This document shows positions 43,401-52,114 of a DNA stretch of 64,000 nucleotides, piece after piece (position 1 is the first letter of the stretch; the number at the start of each line of letters is the position of its first letter). A program made the translations under genes and the position numbers. Below the pieces are notes generated by a model that did no database searches, was not told the origin of the DNA, and worked only from the letters and a program-made list of their open reading frames with translations. This DNA is from Microcella pacifica (GTDB lineage Bacteria > Actinomycetota > Actinomycetes > Actinomycetales > Microbacteriaceae): the NCBI RefSeq assembly GCF_009371975.2, contig NZ_VIKT02000005.1, positions 1 through 64,000 of the forward strand. The letters are read 5' to 3'.

Positions 43401-43956
43401 GCTCGAGTTCTCGCCGGGCTTCCTCATCGGCCTCGTCATCGGCCTCGAGATCGTGACCCGCGTCGGGGCACCGCACCGCGTGCGCGCCGTGCTCACCCAG
43501 CTCGGCGTGATGGTCGGCATCTCGGTGCTCGCGTGGGTCGGCTACTCGATCCTCACCGACGCGACAGCCGGCGACCTCGACTGGGTGACGGCGCTCGCGC
43601 TCGACTCCCTTGCTGCGGCGACCGCGGAGGGCCTCACGGCGGCGGCGGTCGCGATCCTGCCCCTCGGGTTCCTCGAGGGCCGCGAGATCTTCCAGCGGTC
43701 CAAGGCGCTGTGGGTCGGCGCGTTCCTCGTGACCGCCACGCTCTTCGCACTGCTGGTTCTCCCGACCGAGGACGGGATCGACGACATCTCGAACGTGGGC
43801 ACCTGGTTCGTCGTGCTCGTCGCGTTCGCGGTCGTCACGCTCGCGCTGTGGGCGGTGCTGCACTACACGAACCCCGACCGGCACGCGGACGACGACGGTG
43901 CCGAGCAGGAGGGCGCCGAGCCCGGGGGCGCGCAGATGGAGACCGCCCCGCGCTGA
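40471..43956 (+). CDS. Large exported protein: Ig-like repeats plus a C-terminal multi-spanning membrane domain
   Basis: The 1161-residue protein has a signal peptide (cleavage near AQA-AP, about residue 36) and roughly six diverged beta-sandwich repeats up to about residue 670, most with a cysteine pair (for example VCADD...WSC and ACTAI...WSC). A better-defined Ig-like domain at about 690-775 contains LSLSARGLPPGTSVTIQIFS, followed by an acidic Gly-rich linker and 8-9 membrane helices from about 827 to 1130. The tail is cytoplasmic and acidic. No enzyme motif was found. GAGGGGC lies upstream of GTG 40471. An envelope sensor, anchor or adhesion role is conceivable but unsupported. Confidence 0.8.
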   Translation: MTTRSRGARAALASVLVAAFAAASVVAVSSAAQAAPLAPVISAAATDITGSVSVSVDLEDGIEQTVTVWAEYVETGAVTEGCVFTDTVDRDCTAVLPAGQYGDYELFATSTDVDGTSPESNRATVSYGSPASDLVLASPFDLDAFTIPTLSAEVTGTGPALGTVEVFAYRVDVGIGSETSLCFTGVPASGAFSCTVPFGDYGVWAVRVVATDLEGGTAERPGGEPDAIAVNVAPPQNGMSIATAPGALTATATGLAETDVSVSFIVDWFGTGSLGARCPAGWTGDYQEPPTDGPTVVCLAESVPAGIHLFSSVQFINETFSSDRGDAVYVPATPTVAVDAVPGGAIFSGSVDTLAAELAESGTLLDYVEVLVRDSESTVVCADDVDAATGQWSCTTALATGEETFTAVAQSVGFSDDPGAPGQVVDYWDGISALSAPVAATIPPGVVPPPPTMTYELGAASVGVTAEGLEGSSVGVEVYDVEPDGEGGYSFGFPVASCGDLPEGEGGGEGGGGFEPESAPLSPATVEECVFDELEPGIWNFYAVQSYYFQQSEYQDDYVLIPEVPTFSAAPGSNGRVLASGEGEPGFRVLVRELGGAGACTAIVDTEGAWSCSFAGASGPTLVRAQQQSQGFAADPGLYYEGLGDSFDGFSAYTAAIEVVVAGPAAPPAPIPTPTPAVTPAPFSWTLEGFDGQNLRPGQRLSLSARGLPPGTSVTIQIFSTPRTLGTSVADASGLFALDVVVPEDLEPGEHTLVATATPPGGSPSEISTPVMVEPALDPAGQPLEEGVDEEAEENSGVGEGAGGASGSIARDDPAAPSELTNAIPTAAEIFRSPIITVTAGGLALAILLLVAFPTELLNSTLSANTRRFGRGFAAFERGVDRVTDWFAAVTRTRAAAAAVLIVLTSVIFGFMDPSFGFDAVSLRLTLALAIGLFLVTYISSWISGAIIWRAWRIETSIGLQPAALVFALIGVVIARLLEFSPGFLIGLVIGLEIVTRVGAPHRVRAVLTQLGVMVGISVLAWVGYSILTDATAGDLDWVTALALDSLAAATAEGLTAAAVAILPLGFLEGREIFQRSKALWVGAFLVTATLFALLVLPTEDGIDDISNVGTWFVVLVAFAVVTLALWAVLHYTNPDRHADDDGAEQEGAEPGGAQMETAPR

Positions 43957-44054
43957 CGCTGCGCGTCTCCCTCACAGGCGGGTGAGCGGTAGGGGATGCC
44001 CCCGGTCGTCTCGAGGACGCTCCTGGCGCCCGCGCGCTCGGCATTCTCGGGGGC

Positions 44055-44405
44055 ATGACACGCACGCAAGCGCTCGGTCGCAGCGGGGAGGACCTCGCGG
44101 TCGACCACCTCGAGGCCCAGGGCTACACGATCCTCGACCGCAACTGGCGGTGCTCGATCGGTGAGGTCGACATCGTCGCCCGGGAGGGCGCGACGACCGT
44201 GGTCGTGGAGGTCAAGACGCGGTCGGGGGCCGGGTTCGGGCATCCGCTGGAGGCGATCACGCACGCCAAGCTCGCGCGGCTGCGTCGGCTCGCGGCGGCG
44301 TGGTGCGAGGCCCACGGGCCGGTCGACCGCCTGCGGGTCGACGCCATCTCGGTGGTCGCCGACCGCGACGGCGTCGTCATCGAGCACGTGCGGCAGGTGT
44401 GCTGA
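44055..44405 (+). CDS. YraN-family endonuclease-fold protein (UPF0102)
   Basis: The 116-residue protein has the UPF0102 pattern: [27 protein letters not shown], then [21 protein letters not shown], where E-x-D and the ExK motif make a PD-(D/E)XK nuclease-like site. A role in DNA repair or recombination is assumed for the family. The stop overlaps the comM start by one base, an arrangement conserved with comM and dprA. Confidence 0.92.
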   Translation: MTRTQALGRSGEDLAVDHLEAQGYTILDRNWRCSIGEVDIVAREGATTVVVEVKTRSGAGFGHPLEAITHAKLARLRRLAAAWCEAHGPVDRLRVDAISVVADRDGVVIEHVRQVC

Positions 44406-45931
44406 TGCCCGTGGCGCGCACGCTCGCGGTCGCCCTGCACGGGGTGGACGGGGCGCTCGTGGAGATCGAGGCCGATCTCGCGAACGGCCTGCCCGCGTTC
44501 ACGATCATCGGCCTGCCCGACGCGGCGCTCGGCGAGGCGAAGGATCGCGTGCGGTCGGCAGCGAGCAACTCGGGGTGCGACCTGCCGAATCGCAAGGTCA
44601 CGGTCAACCTCTCGCCAGCGTCCCTGCCCAAGCACGGCTCGGGCTTCGACCTCGGCATCGCCGTCGCGGCTCTCGCGACGGCAGGCGTCGTCACAGCGGA
44701 GGCGCTCGACGGCGTCGTGCACCTCGGCGAGCTGAGTCTTGACGGGCGACTGCGACCCGTCGCCGGAGTGCTCCCCGCCGTGCTGGCCGCCCGACGCGCG
44801 GGGGCGAGAGCGGTCGTCGTGCCGAGCGGCAATGCGGTCGAGGCGGGCCTCGTCGGCGGAATCCGCATCGTCGGGGCAGCGAGCCTGCGCCACGTGCTCA
44901 TCCACCACGGCGCCGAGCTGGAGCCCGTGCTCGTCGAGCCGCTCGCCGGGGCGACCGCGGAGGAGCCGGCGGGGGAGGAGGGCGATCTGAGCGACGTCGT
45001 CGGGCACCCGGAGGCCGTCGAGGCGCTGCAGGTCGCGGCCGCGGGCGGGCATCACCTCATGATGCTCGGCCCTCCCGGTGCCGGCAAGACGCTGCTCGCC
45101 ACGCGCCTGGCAGGCCTCTTGCCCGACCTCGACCCCGATGCGGCCGTGGAGGTCTCCTCCGTCCGCTCGCTCGCGGGCCTGCCCGTCGGATCCACGCTCG
45201 TGACGCGGCCGCCGGTCGAGAGCCCGCACCACAGCGCGACCATGGCCTCCCTCATCGGGGGTGGCAGCGGTCTTGTGCGGCCCGGCGCTATCTCGCGTGC
45301 GGCCCACGGAGTTCTCTTCCTCGACGAGGCCCCCGAATTCAGCGCCGCGGTGCTGGATGCTCTGCGCCAGCCCCTCGAGACCGGCCAGATCACCATCCAT
45401 CGCGCGCGAGCCGTGGCGCGCTTCCCCGCACGGTTCCAGCTCGTGCTCGCCGCCAACCCCTGCCCGTGCGGCCAGGCCGAGTCCCTCGACGGGGCGTGCA
45501 CCTGCACCCCCATGATGCGTCGCCGCTACCTCGGGCGGCTCTCCGGTCCGCTGCTCGATCGCGTCGATCTGCGGCTCACCGTGCGTCGCGTGGGCGCGGC
45601 GCAGATGACGGCGGGAGGGGAGGGTGCGGTGACGACGGCGGAGGCGCGGGCACGCGTCGCGGGCGCGCGCGCCCGCGCCCGCGAGAGGTGGGCCAGCGAC
45701 GGGTGGTCGCTCAATTCGGCGGTGCCGGGCACGGTGCTGCGGTCGCCGGCCTGGAGACTCGCGCCGCGCGATCGCGCCGCCCTCGATCGCGCCCTCGAGC
45801 GGGGAGCTCTCACCATGCGCGGCTACGACCGCGTGCTGCGCATCGCGTGGTCGATCGTCGACCTCGACGGGGCCGATCGACCGAGCGCCGACCACATCGG
45901 TCGCGCTCTCTACCTGCGACAAGGACTGTGA
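44405..45931 (+). CDS. comM: ComM/YifB-family Mg-chelatase-like AAA+ ATPase
   Basis: The 508-residue protein has an N-terminal Lon-like fold (AVALHGVDGALVEIEADLANGLPAFTIIG), Walker A GPPGAGKTLLATRL, FLDEAPEFS and the NPCPCG motif of the Mg-chelatase family, and a C-terminal helical domain. ComM is a branch-migration helicase that extends homology during natural transformation. The ATG overlaps the yraN stop. With dprA just downstream this is the usual DNA-processing block; no DNA-uptake pilus genes are in the window. Confidence 0.93.
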   Translation: MPVARTLAVALHGVDGALVEIEADLANGLPAFTIIGLPDAALGEAKDRVRSAASNSGCDLPNRKVTVNLSPASLPKHGSGFDLGIAVAALATAGVVTAEALDGVVHLGELSLDGRLRPVAGVLPAVLAARRAGARAVVVPSGNAVEAGLVGGIRIVGAASLRHVLIHHGAELEPVLVEPLAGATAEEPAGEEGDLSDVVGHPEAVEALQVAAAGGHHLMMLGPPGAGKTLLATRLAGLLPDLDPDAAVEVSSVRSLAGLPVGSTLVTRPPVESPHHSATMASLIGGGSGLVRPGAISRAAHGVLFLDEAPEFSAAVLDALRQPLETGQITIHRARAVARFPARFQLVLAANPCPCGQAESLDGACTCTPMMRRRYLGRLSGPLLDRVDLRLTVRRVGAAQMTAGGEGAVTTAEARARVAGARARARERWASDGWSLNSAVPGTVLRSPAWRLAPRDRAALDRALERGALTMRGYDRVLRIAWSIVDLDGADRPSADHIGRALYLRQGL

Positions 45932-45939
45932 GGAGCACC

Positions 45940-47256
45940 ATGATGGACGACACGACGGTCGACTGGGGTCTCGATGCCGAGCGCATCGCGGTGCTGCTGG
46001 CTCCCCTGAGACGCCGCACTGCGACAGTGCAGGAGAAGAGCGTGCAGGGAAAGAGCATGCACGCGAAGAGCGAGCAGGAGAGCGTCGAGGCTGCGCGCGC
46101 TCCCACTCAGGACGAGCTCTTCGCGCGCGTTCTGTGGAGCGTCGTCGTCGAGCCGGGCGACTCCGTCGCCGGGCTCCTCGTGCAGGCGCTCGGCGCGGTC
46201 GGGGCGGCACGGCTCCTGCTCTCGCAACCCACACCGGAGGCACTCGTGCAGGCGCTCGGCTCGGAGCTCGAGCACGCTCTCGAGCTCGATGACGCGCAGC
46301 ATGCCCTCGGCCGCTGGGCCCCGCGGCTGCGCGGCGGGGACGTCGTGCGCGCGCTGGAGTCGGCGGCGCGCTGCGGCGCGCACCTTCTCGTGCCCGGCGA
46401 CCCGGAGTGGCCCCTCGCCGTCGACGACCTGGGTATCCACCGCCCGCACCTGCTCTGGGTGCGCGGGACGGTCGCGCTCCTCGCCCGCCCCTCCGTCGCC
46501 GTCGTCGGCGCTCGCGCGGCGACCGGCTACGGCGAGCACGTCGCAATGGAGTTCGCCGCGGGGCTCGCGGGGCGCGACGTCGCCGTGGTTTCCGGTGGCG
46601 CCTACGGCATCGACGGCATGGCCCACCGCGCGGCCCTCGCGAGCGGGGGAGCGACCATCGCGGTGCTCGCAGGAGGCATCGACCGCCTCTACCCGAGCGG
46701 CCACGAGGCGCTCCTCACCCGTATCTCCCAGCAGGGCGCGCTCGTCTCCGAAGTGCCGTGCGGAACCTCGCCGACGAAATGGCGCTTCCTGCAGCGCAAC
46801 CGGCTCATCGCGGCGCTCGCGCGCGCAACCGTCATCGTCGAAGCGGGCTATCGCTCGGGCGCGCTCAACACTGCGCGTCACGCCGACACCCTCAGCCGCG
46901 AGGTCGGCGTCATCCCCGGCCCCATCACGAGCGCCGCGAGTGCCGGCTGCCACCGCCTCCTGCGCTCCGGCGGCGCGCAGTGCGTGACCTCCGTGCCCGA
47001 GGTCATGGAGCTCGCCTTCGGCGGAGACGCCGTCCTCGACCTCGGCGATGCGGGGACTCCCGACAGCGCCCGGGAGCCCGCCGCCCACACGCGAGTCCTC
47101 GACGCGCTCCGACCCCGGCGCGCGCAGAGCATCGCCGAGCTCTCCCGAGAAGTTGGAGAGGAGGAGAGCCGCGTACGCGCCGCCCTCGGCTCGCTCGAAC
47201 TCGACGGCCGCGCCGCTCTCACTCCCGGCGGAGGCTGGGTGCGCGCACGATCCTGA
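45940..47256 (+). CDS. dprA: DNA-processing protein DprA
   Basis: The 438-residue protein has the Rossmann-like DprA core: SVAVVGARAATGYG, VVSGGAYGIDGMAHRAAL, AGGIDRLYP, SEVPCGTSPTKWRFLQRNRLIAAL and AGYRSGALNTA. A C-terminal winged-helix domain starts at about 375. DprA binds single-stranded DNA and loads RecA. An unusual Lys/Ser/Gln insert at about residues 28-46 (QEKSVQGKSMHAKSEQES) carries short DNA repeats. ATG 45940 has GAGGAG upstream, 8 bases after comM. Confidence 0.93.
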   Translation: MMDDTTVDWGLDAERIAVLLAPLRRRTATVQEKSVQGKSMHAKSEQESVEAARAPTQDELFARVLWSVVVEPGDSVAGLLVQALGAVGAARLLLSQPTPEALVQALGSELEHALELDDAQHALGRWAPRLRGGDVVRALESAARCGAHLLVPGDPEWPLAVDDLGIHRPHLLWVRGTVALLARPSVAVVGARAATGYGEHVAMEFAAGLAGRDVAVVSGGAYGIDGMAHRAALASGGATIAVLAGGIDRLYPSGHEALLTRISQQGALVSEVPCGTSPTKWRFLQRNRLIAALARATVIVEAGYRSGALNTARHADTLSREVGVIPGPITSAASAGCHRLLRSGGAQCVTSVPEVMELAFGGDAVLDLGDAGTPDSAREPAAHTRVLDALRPRRAQSIAELSREVGEEESRVRAALGSLELDGRAALTPGGGWVRARS

Positions 47257-47289
47257 AGCCCGGTCACCGAGGGCCGCTACCATTCCCCC

Positions 47290-48225
47290 ATGACGCAGTT
47301 GGGCCAGTATCCGCCACCAGGGCACGTCGTCGTGCACATCTCCGACACGCACCTCCTCGGCGAGGGCCGCGAGCTCTACGGCTCCGTGCCCGTCGAGCAG
47401 CGCCTCGCCGACGCCCTCCGCCGCCTCGAGGCGGGCCCCATCGACCCCGACGCTCTCGTCTTCACGGGCGACCTCGCCGACCTCGGTGAGCCCGACGCCT
47501 ACGTGCGCCTGCGCGCCGCCGTCGAACCCGTCGCCGAGCGGCTCGACGCGCAACTCATCTGGGTCATGGGCAACCACGACGAGCGCGCCCCCTACGCGAG
47601 CCTCCTCTTCGACGAAGAACCCACCGACAAGCCCCAAGACCGCGTCTACGACGTGCGCGGCCTGCGCATCATCTCGCTCGACACCACCGTGCCCGGCTAC
47701 CACCACGGCGAGATCACCGCCGAGCAGCTCGACTGGCTGCGCGGCGTCCTCGCCGAACCGGCACCGCACGGCACCCTCCTGGCCGTCCACCACCCGCCCG
47801 TGCCGACCCCCCTCGAGGTCATGGCCGTGCTCGAACTGCACGACCAGCCCGCCCTGGCCGACGTCATCGCCGGCACCGACGTGCGCGGCATCCTCGGCGG
47901 CCACCTGCACTACTCCACCCACAGCACCTTCGCCGGCGTCCCCGTCTCCGTCGCCGCAGCGACGTGCTACACCCTCGACCTCGCCGCCGACGCGCAGCGC
48001 CTGCTGAGCGGCGTCGACGGCGGGCAGTCCTTCGACTTCGTCCACGTCTACGACGACCGCATCGTGAGCTCCACCGTGCCCGTCGGCTCCTTCCCCGAAG
48101 CGACCGGGTTCGCCGCCACCTACCGGCTCATGATCGACGCCATGGCTCCGGCCGAGCGGCTCGAGAACCTCTCCAGCAAGCAGTCGCCGCTCAACCTCAA
48201 CGAGGCCGCCGCGAGCGACGACTGA
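47290..48225 (+). CDS. Calcineurin-like metallophosphoesterase (CpdA-like)
   Basis: The 311-residue protein has the five metal-binding motifs of class III cyclic-nucleotide phosphodiesterases: HISDTHL, TGDLADLG, GNHD, HHPP and GHLHY. Such enzymes hydrolyse cAMP or other phosphodiesters; the substrate here is not proven. TACCAT (47278-47283) lies 6 bases before ATG 47290, the leaderless pattern. The stop directly abuts the stop of the convergent MarR gene. Confidence 0.88.
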   Translation: MTQLGQYPPPGHVVVHISDTHLLGEGRELYGSVPVEQRLADALRRLEAGPIDPDALVFTGDLADLGEPDAYVRLRAAVEPVAERLDAQLIWVMGNHDERAPYASLLFDEEPTDKPQDRVYDVRGLRIISLDTTVPGYHHGEITAEQLDWLRGVLAEPAPHGTLLAVHHPPVPTPLEVMAVLELHDQPALADVIAGTDVRGILGGHLHYSTHSTFAGVPVSVAAATCYTLDLAADAQRLLSGVDGGQSFDFVHVYDDRIVSSTVPVGSFPEATGFAATYRLMIDAMAPAERLENLSSKQSPLNLNEAAASDD

Positions 48226-48816
48226 CTACGGTACGACGCCGCGCGAGCCCCACGCGGTGTCACGGTCTGGTTCCGCCCGCTCGGTCGGCGCGGCTCCTGG
48301 GCCCGGCGCGGCTACTGGGTCCTGGGTGGCGCGGCCCTGCGCGACGCCATCGCGGGGCTCAGCGTGGTCGCGATACTGCTCGACGACGCGCTGCAGATAC
48401 CGCGTGATGGCCGCCTGCTCCGCGTCGTCGAAGTCGTCGAGCACCGAATCCACGCCGGCGATCATCGGCATGATGCGCCCCATCGCGCGCGCCGTCGACG
48501 CCTCCGACGCCACCACGCGGATGCCCCTCCGATCGCTCGGGTGAGGCTCCCGCCGCACGTGCCCGAGCGCCGTGAGCCTGTCCACGACCGTCGTCGTCGC
48601 CGCCGACGTCACCCCCAGCCGGCGCGACAGCTCCGACGGCGACAGCGGCCCGCTCATGATGAGGTGCTCCATGGCGTGCAGGTCGGTCGGGTTGACCGTG
48701 AGCTCCGAGCCGAGGGCGCGCTCGAACTCCTCCGTGACGTCCAGCAGCGCGCGCAGCAGCACCGTCGGCGGCCGCACGGCGGCCAACGACGGGGCGGTGG
48801 GCTCGGACGATTGCAT
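48226..48816 (-). CDS. MarR-family transcriptional regulator
   Basis: The 196-residue protein has a winged helix-turn-helix (LHAMEHLIMSGPLSPSELSRRLGVTSAATTTVVDRLTALGHVRREPHPSDRRGIRV) with the DRR wing typical of MarR, and helices at both ends for dimerisation. It ends with a Pro/Ala-rich tail of about 40 residues. It is divergent from the MMPL transporter gene across an AT-rich control region and probably represses that gene and itself. TAAACT (48824-48829) is 7 bases before ATG 48816. Confidence 0.87.
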   Translation of the reverse strand: MQSSEPTAPSLAAVRPPTVLLRALLDVTEEFERALGSELTVNPTDLHAMEHLIMSGPLSPSELSRRLGVTSAATTTVVDRLTALGHVRREPHPSDRRGIRVVASEASTARAMGRIMPMIAGVDSVLDDFDDAEQAAITRYLQRVVEQYRDHAEPRDGVAQGRATQDPVAAPGPGAAPTERAEPDRDTAWGSRGVVP

Positions 48817-48823
48817 GACGAAC

Positions 48824-48877
48824 AGTTTATGACTACTGTGACTCGAAGTTCTTGTAATAAGACGATCTAAGTAAACT
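48824..48877. promoter_or_regulatory. Divergent marR / mmpL control region
   Basis: This AT-rich stretch has the same -10-like hexamer TAAACT facing each way: at 48824-48829 for marR (7 bases from its start) and at 48872-48877 for the MMPL gene, with TTCTTG (48849-48854) 17 bases upstream of the latter. AGTTTA and TAAACT thus form an inverted pair. The space between is the likely MarR binding zone, though no clean palindrome was identified. Confidence 0.55.
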
Positions 48878-49012
48878 CGCACCTGCTGATCTGAACCGCT
48901 GACCTGCACCGCCGACCCGCGCGACCGACCTGCACCACCGGTCTGCGCAGTCGCTCTGCAGCGTCGGCTCGACCGCTCGGCCCCTGCCTCCCCGCGAAGG
49001 ATTCCCTCACTC

Positions 49013-51139
49013 ATGCGCACTCTGCTCCGGTTCATCACCGCCGCCCGCACCTCGTGGATCGTCCTCGTCGTCGCCCTCGCCGCCTCCGTCGCGATCTTCG
49101 CGGCCGGTTCGGGCAACGACGAGGAGACGGCGCCGCCCGTCGGGTTGCCCGACAGTGCCGAGGCGGCCCAGGTCGAAGCGCTGCAGGAGCAGCTTCCCAG
49201 CGCGGACGGCACCTCCGCGCTGCTCGTCTTCACGCGCGAGTCCGGTGAGCTCGACGCCGACGACATCGCCGCGATCACGGAGCGCACGACAGACCTGGCC
49301 GAGCTCTCCTCCGAGGATTTCGTGCCGCCGCCCGCGGTGTCGGAGGACTCCACGGTCGCCCTCGTCGCCGTTCCCCTCGACATCGTCTCGGATGTCGGCG
49401 TGCAGGCCGAGCGCGCCGACGAGCTGCGCGCGGTCTCCGCGGAGGGGCTGTCGGGCATCGACGTCTACCTGAGCGGAGCGGAAGGCTTCGAGGTCGACAT
49501 CGCCGCGGTCTTCGAGGGCGCGGACTTCACCCTGCTGCTGACGACCGTCATCGTCGTCGCCGTGCTGCTCCTCGTCACCTACCGCAGCCCCTGGCTCTGG
49601 CTCGTGCCTCTCACGGTCGTCGGCATCGCCGACGGCCTCGCGGGCATCATCGCCGCGCGCGTCGCGGCCGCCCTCGGCATCGTTCTCGATGCCTCCGTCA
49701 CGGGCATCCTCTCCGTGCTCGTCTTCGGTGCCGGCACAAACTACGCCCTCCTCCTCATCGCCCGCTACCGCGACGAGCTACGTCTGCACGAAGACAGGCG
49801 CGAGGCCATGCGTCGTGCCGTCTTCGGCGCCGGGCCCGCGATCCTCGCGAGCGGCGGCACCGTCGCACTCGCCCTGGCGACTCTCGTCTTCGCCGAGCTC
49901 GCGGGAAACCGCGCCCTGGGCATCGCATGCGCCACGGGCATCATCGTCGCGATGATCTTCGCGCTCCTCGTGCTGCCGGCAGCCCTCGTGCTCTTCGGTC
50001 GCGGCCTCTTCTGGCCATACATTCCGCGCTTCGGGGCGCCCGACGCGATCTCGCGCAGCCCGTGGGGCCGCCTGGGTCGCGGCGTCAGCAAGCGCCCCGT
50101 CACCGTCGCGCTCGCCGGTTTCGTCGCGCTCGGAGCACTCGCGAGCGGGCTCTTGTTCGTGCAGGTGGGCCTCTCGCAGAACGAACGCTTCATCGAGAAG
50201 CCCGAGGCCGTCGTGGGGCAGGAGATTCTCGCGGAGGCCTTCGCCGCCGGCAGCTCCTCGCCCGCCGTGGTCATCGCGCCGGTCTCAGACGGCGATGACG
50301 TCGTCTCCGCGCTCGCTGATGTGGAGGGCGTGGACGAGGCGACGCTCGGCGAGTCCGCGGACGACATCGTGCAGGTGGACGTCGTGCTCGCGGCCGACCC
50401 GGAGAGCGCGGAGGCCTTCGCCACGATCGAGCGGATGCGCGCCGAGCTCGACACCGTGGGTGACGGCTCGGCTCTCGTCGGCGGTCTCGACGCCCGAGCC
50501 CTCGACGTCGCGAACGCGCAAGAGCGCGACCAGGCCCTGGTCATCCCGCTCATCCTGGTGCTCGTGTTCCTCGTGCTCGCGATTCTGCTGCGCTCGCTGC
50601 TCGCCCCGCTCCTGCTGCTCATCGCCGTCGTCGCGAGCTTCTTCTCCGCCGTCGGCGCAGCGTGGTTCCTGTTCCAGACCCCGCTATTCGGCTTCCCCGC
50701 GATCGACACGAACGTGCTGCTGTTCAGCTTCCTCTTCCTCGTTGCGCTCGGCGTCGACTACTCGATCTTCCTCGTCACGCGAGCGAAGGAGGAGGCCGAG
50801 CATCTCGGCGTGCGCGAGGGCATGATCCGCGGGCTCGCGGCGACGGGCGCCGTCATCACGAGCGCGGGCATCCTGCTCGCCGCGGTGTTCGCGGTGCTCG
50901 GTGTGCTGCCGCTCATCACGCTCACCCAGATCGGCATCATCGTGTGCATCGGCGTGCTCATCGACACCCTGCTCGTGCGCACGGTCATCGTGCCCGCGCT
51001 CGCGTTCATCTCGGGAGACCGCTTCTGGTGGCCTCGGCGCCCGACGCTCACGATCGCCGAGGCGGAGGCGCGGGGGGCGAACGCGCAGAGCGGCCTCCTC
51101 GAGGCCGAGCCCGAGCCTGAGTCGGTCGCCGCGCGCTAG
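49013..51139 (+). CDS. MMPL-family RND transporter
   Basis: The 708-residue membrane protein has the two-fold MMPL layout: one helix, a soluble loop (about 35-165), five helices, then a second loop (about 375-500) and five or six helices. GAGTNYALLLIARYRDEL and LGVDYSIFLVTRAKEE are the paired proton-relay motifs of the family. Members export lipids, siderophores or drugs. With the divergent MarR repressor, a drug- or lipid-efflux role is likely. ATG 49013 follows a long GC-rich leader of about 130 bases. Confidence 0.92.
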   Translation: MRTLLRFITAARTSWIVLVVALAASVAIFAAGSGNDEETAPPVGLPDSAEAAQVEALQEQLPSADGTSALLVFTRESGELDADDIAAITERTTDLAELSSEDFVPPPAVSEDSTVALVAVPLDIVSDVGVQAERADELRAVSAEGLSGIDVYLSGAEGFEVDIAAVFEGADFTLLLTTVIVVAVLLLVTYRSPWLWLVPLTVVGIADGLAGIIAARVAAALGIVLDASVTGILSVLVFGAGTNYALLLIARYRDELRLHEDRREAMRRAVFGAGPAILASGGTVALALATLVFAELAGNRALGIACATGIIVAMIFALLVLPAALVLFGRGLFWPYIPRFGAPDAISRSPWGRLGRGVSKRPVTVALAGFVALGALASGLLFVQVGLSQNERFIEKPEAVVGQEILAEAFAAGSSSPAVVIAPVSDGDDVVSALADVEGVDEATLGESADDIVQVDVVLAADPESAEAFATIERMRAELDTVGDGSALVGGLDARALDVANAQERDQALVIPLILVLVFLVLAILLRSLLAPLLLLIAVVASFFSAVGAAWFLFQTPLFGFPAIDTNVLLFSFLFLVALGVDYSIFLVTRAKEEAEHLGVREGMIRGLAATGAVITSAGILLAAVFAVLGVLPLITLTQIGIIVCIGVLIDTLLVRTVIVPALAFISGDRFWWPRRPTLTIAEAEARGANAQSGLLEAEPEPESVAAR

Positions 51140-51190
51140 CGAGACGTGTCGCGCCCCGGGTCCCTGGCCCGGGGCGGTCATGCTGGAGGC

Positions 51191-52114
51191 GTGCACGAGC
51201 CGACGACAGCACTGCGCGAGGCGATCGACGAGCATGTGCGCGCTCTCGAGCTCGAGCGCGGCGTCTCGCCGCACACGCTGCGCGCCTACCGGGGCGACCT
51301 GCTGACCCTCACCGAGTTCGTCGAGGAGTGCGGGGCCGAGCCCGACCCGGCGCTGCTCGACCTCGAGCTGCTGCGGGAGTGGGTGTGGTGGCAGAACGAG
51401 CAGGGGCTCGCCGCCTCGACTCTCGCGCGGCGCACCTCGACGGTGCGCGGCTTCACCGCCTGGCTCGCGCGCACCGGTCGTGCGCCGAGCGACGCGGGCG
51501 CGCGCCTCAAGTCGCCGCGCGCCGATCGGCACCTGCCGCGCGTGCTCAGTCGTGCGCAGGTCGACGCCGTGCTCGACGAGCTCGCGGCACGGGCATCCAC
51601 CGATGACCCCCTCGCGGTGCGCGACCTCGCGATCGTCGAGCTGCTGTACGCGAGCGCTCTGCGCGTGAGCGAGCTCGTCGGTCTCGATCTCGACCGCCTC
51701 GACGCGCAGCGGCGCACCGTGCGCGTGCTCGGCAAGGGGGCGAAGGAGCGCGTCGTCCCCTATGGGCTGCCCGCCCAGCGCGCCCTCTCGGCCTACCTCG
51801 AGCGGGCCCGGCCAGCGCTCGCGACGCCTGCCTCGGGCGCCGCGCTCTTCCTCGGCCCCCGCGGTGCGCGCGAGTCGGCGCGCGGGGTCTACGCCCTCGT
51901 CTCCCGCCTGCTCGCCGACCGTGGCGGAAGCGGCCCGGCGGGCCCGCACACTTTCCGCCACACGGCGGCGACCCACTTGCTCGACGGCGGGGCCGACCTG
52001 CGGGCCGTGCAGGAGATCCTCGGCCACGCGAGCCTCGGCACGACGCAGATCTACACGCACGTGAGCGCCGAGCGACTCGCCTCGGTCTACCGCACCGCCC
52101 ACCCCCGCGCCTGA
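51191..52114 (+). CDS. xerC: Tyrosine recombinase XerC
   Basis: The 307-residue protein has an N-terminal SAM-like DNA-binding domain and the catalytic residues of Xer recombinases: Arg in [13 protein letters not shown], His-x-x-Arg in [12 protein letters not shown], His in GHASLG and the tyrosine in [10 protein letters not shown]. XerC with XerD resolves chromosome dimers at dif. Its position before rpsB is conserved in actinobacteria, which is why XerC is favoured over XerD. GTG 51191 has TGGAGG upstream. Confidence 0.88.
   Translation: MHEPTTALREAIDEHVRALELERGVSPHTLRAYRGDLLTLTEFVEECGAEPDPALLDLELLREWVWWQNEQGLAASTLARRTSTVRGFTAWLARTGRAPSDAGARLKSPRADRHLPRVLSRAQVDAVLDELAARASTDDPLAVRDLAIVELLYASALRVSELVGLDLDRLDAQRRTVRVLGKGAKERVVPYGLPAQRALSAYLERARPALATPASGAALFLGPRGARESARGVYALVSRLLADRGGSGPAGPHTFRHTAATHLLDGGADLRAVQEILGHASLGTTQIYTHVSAERLASVYRTAHPRA

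Noticed and set aside
40855-43884. A 1009-residue open frame on the minus strand opposite the large exported protein
   Set aside because: It is an antisense shadow caused by high GC: composition is Arg/Asp/Glu/His-rich with no domain, while the plus-strand frame has a signal peptide and membrane helices.
44055-47256. A complete natural-transformation system (yraN-comM-dprA)
   Set aside because: These genes are conserved in most actinobacteria regardless of competence, and no comEA/comEC or pilus genes are in the window.
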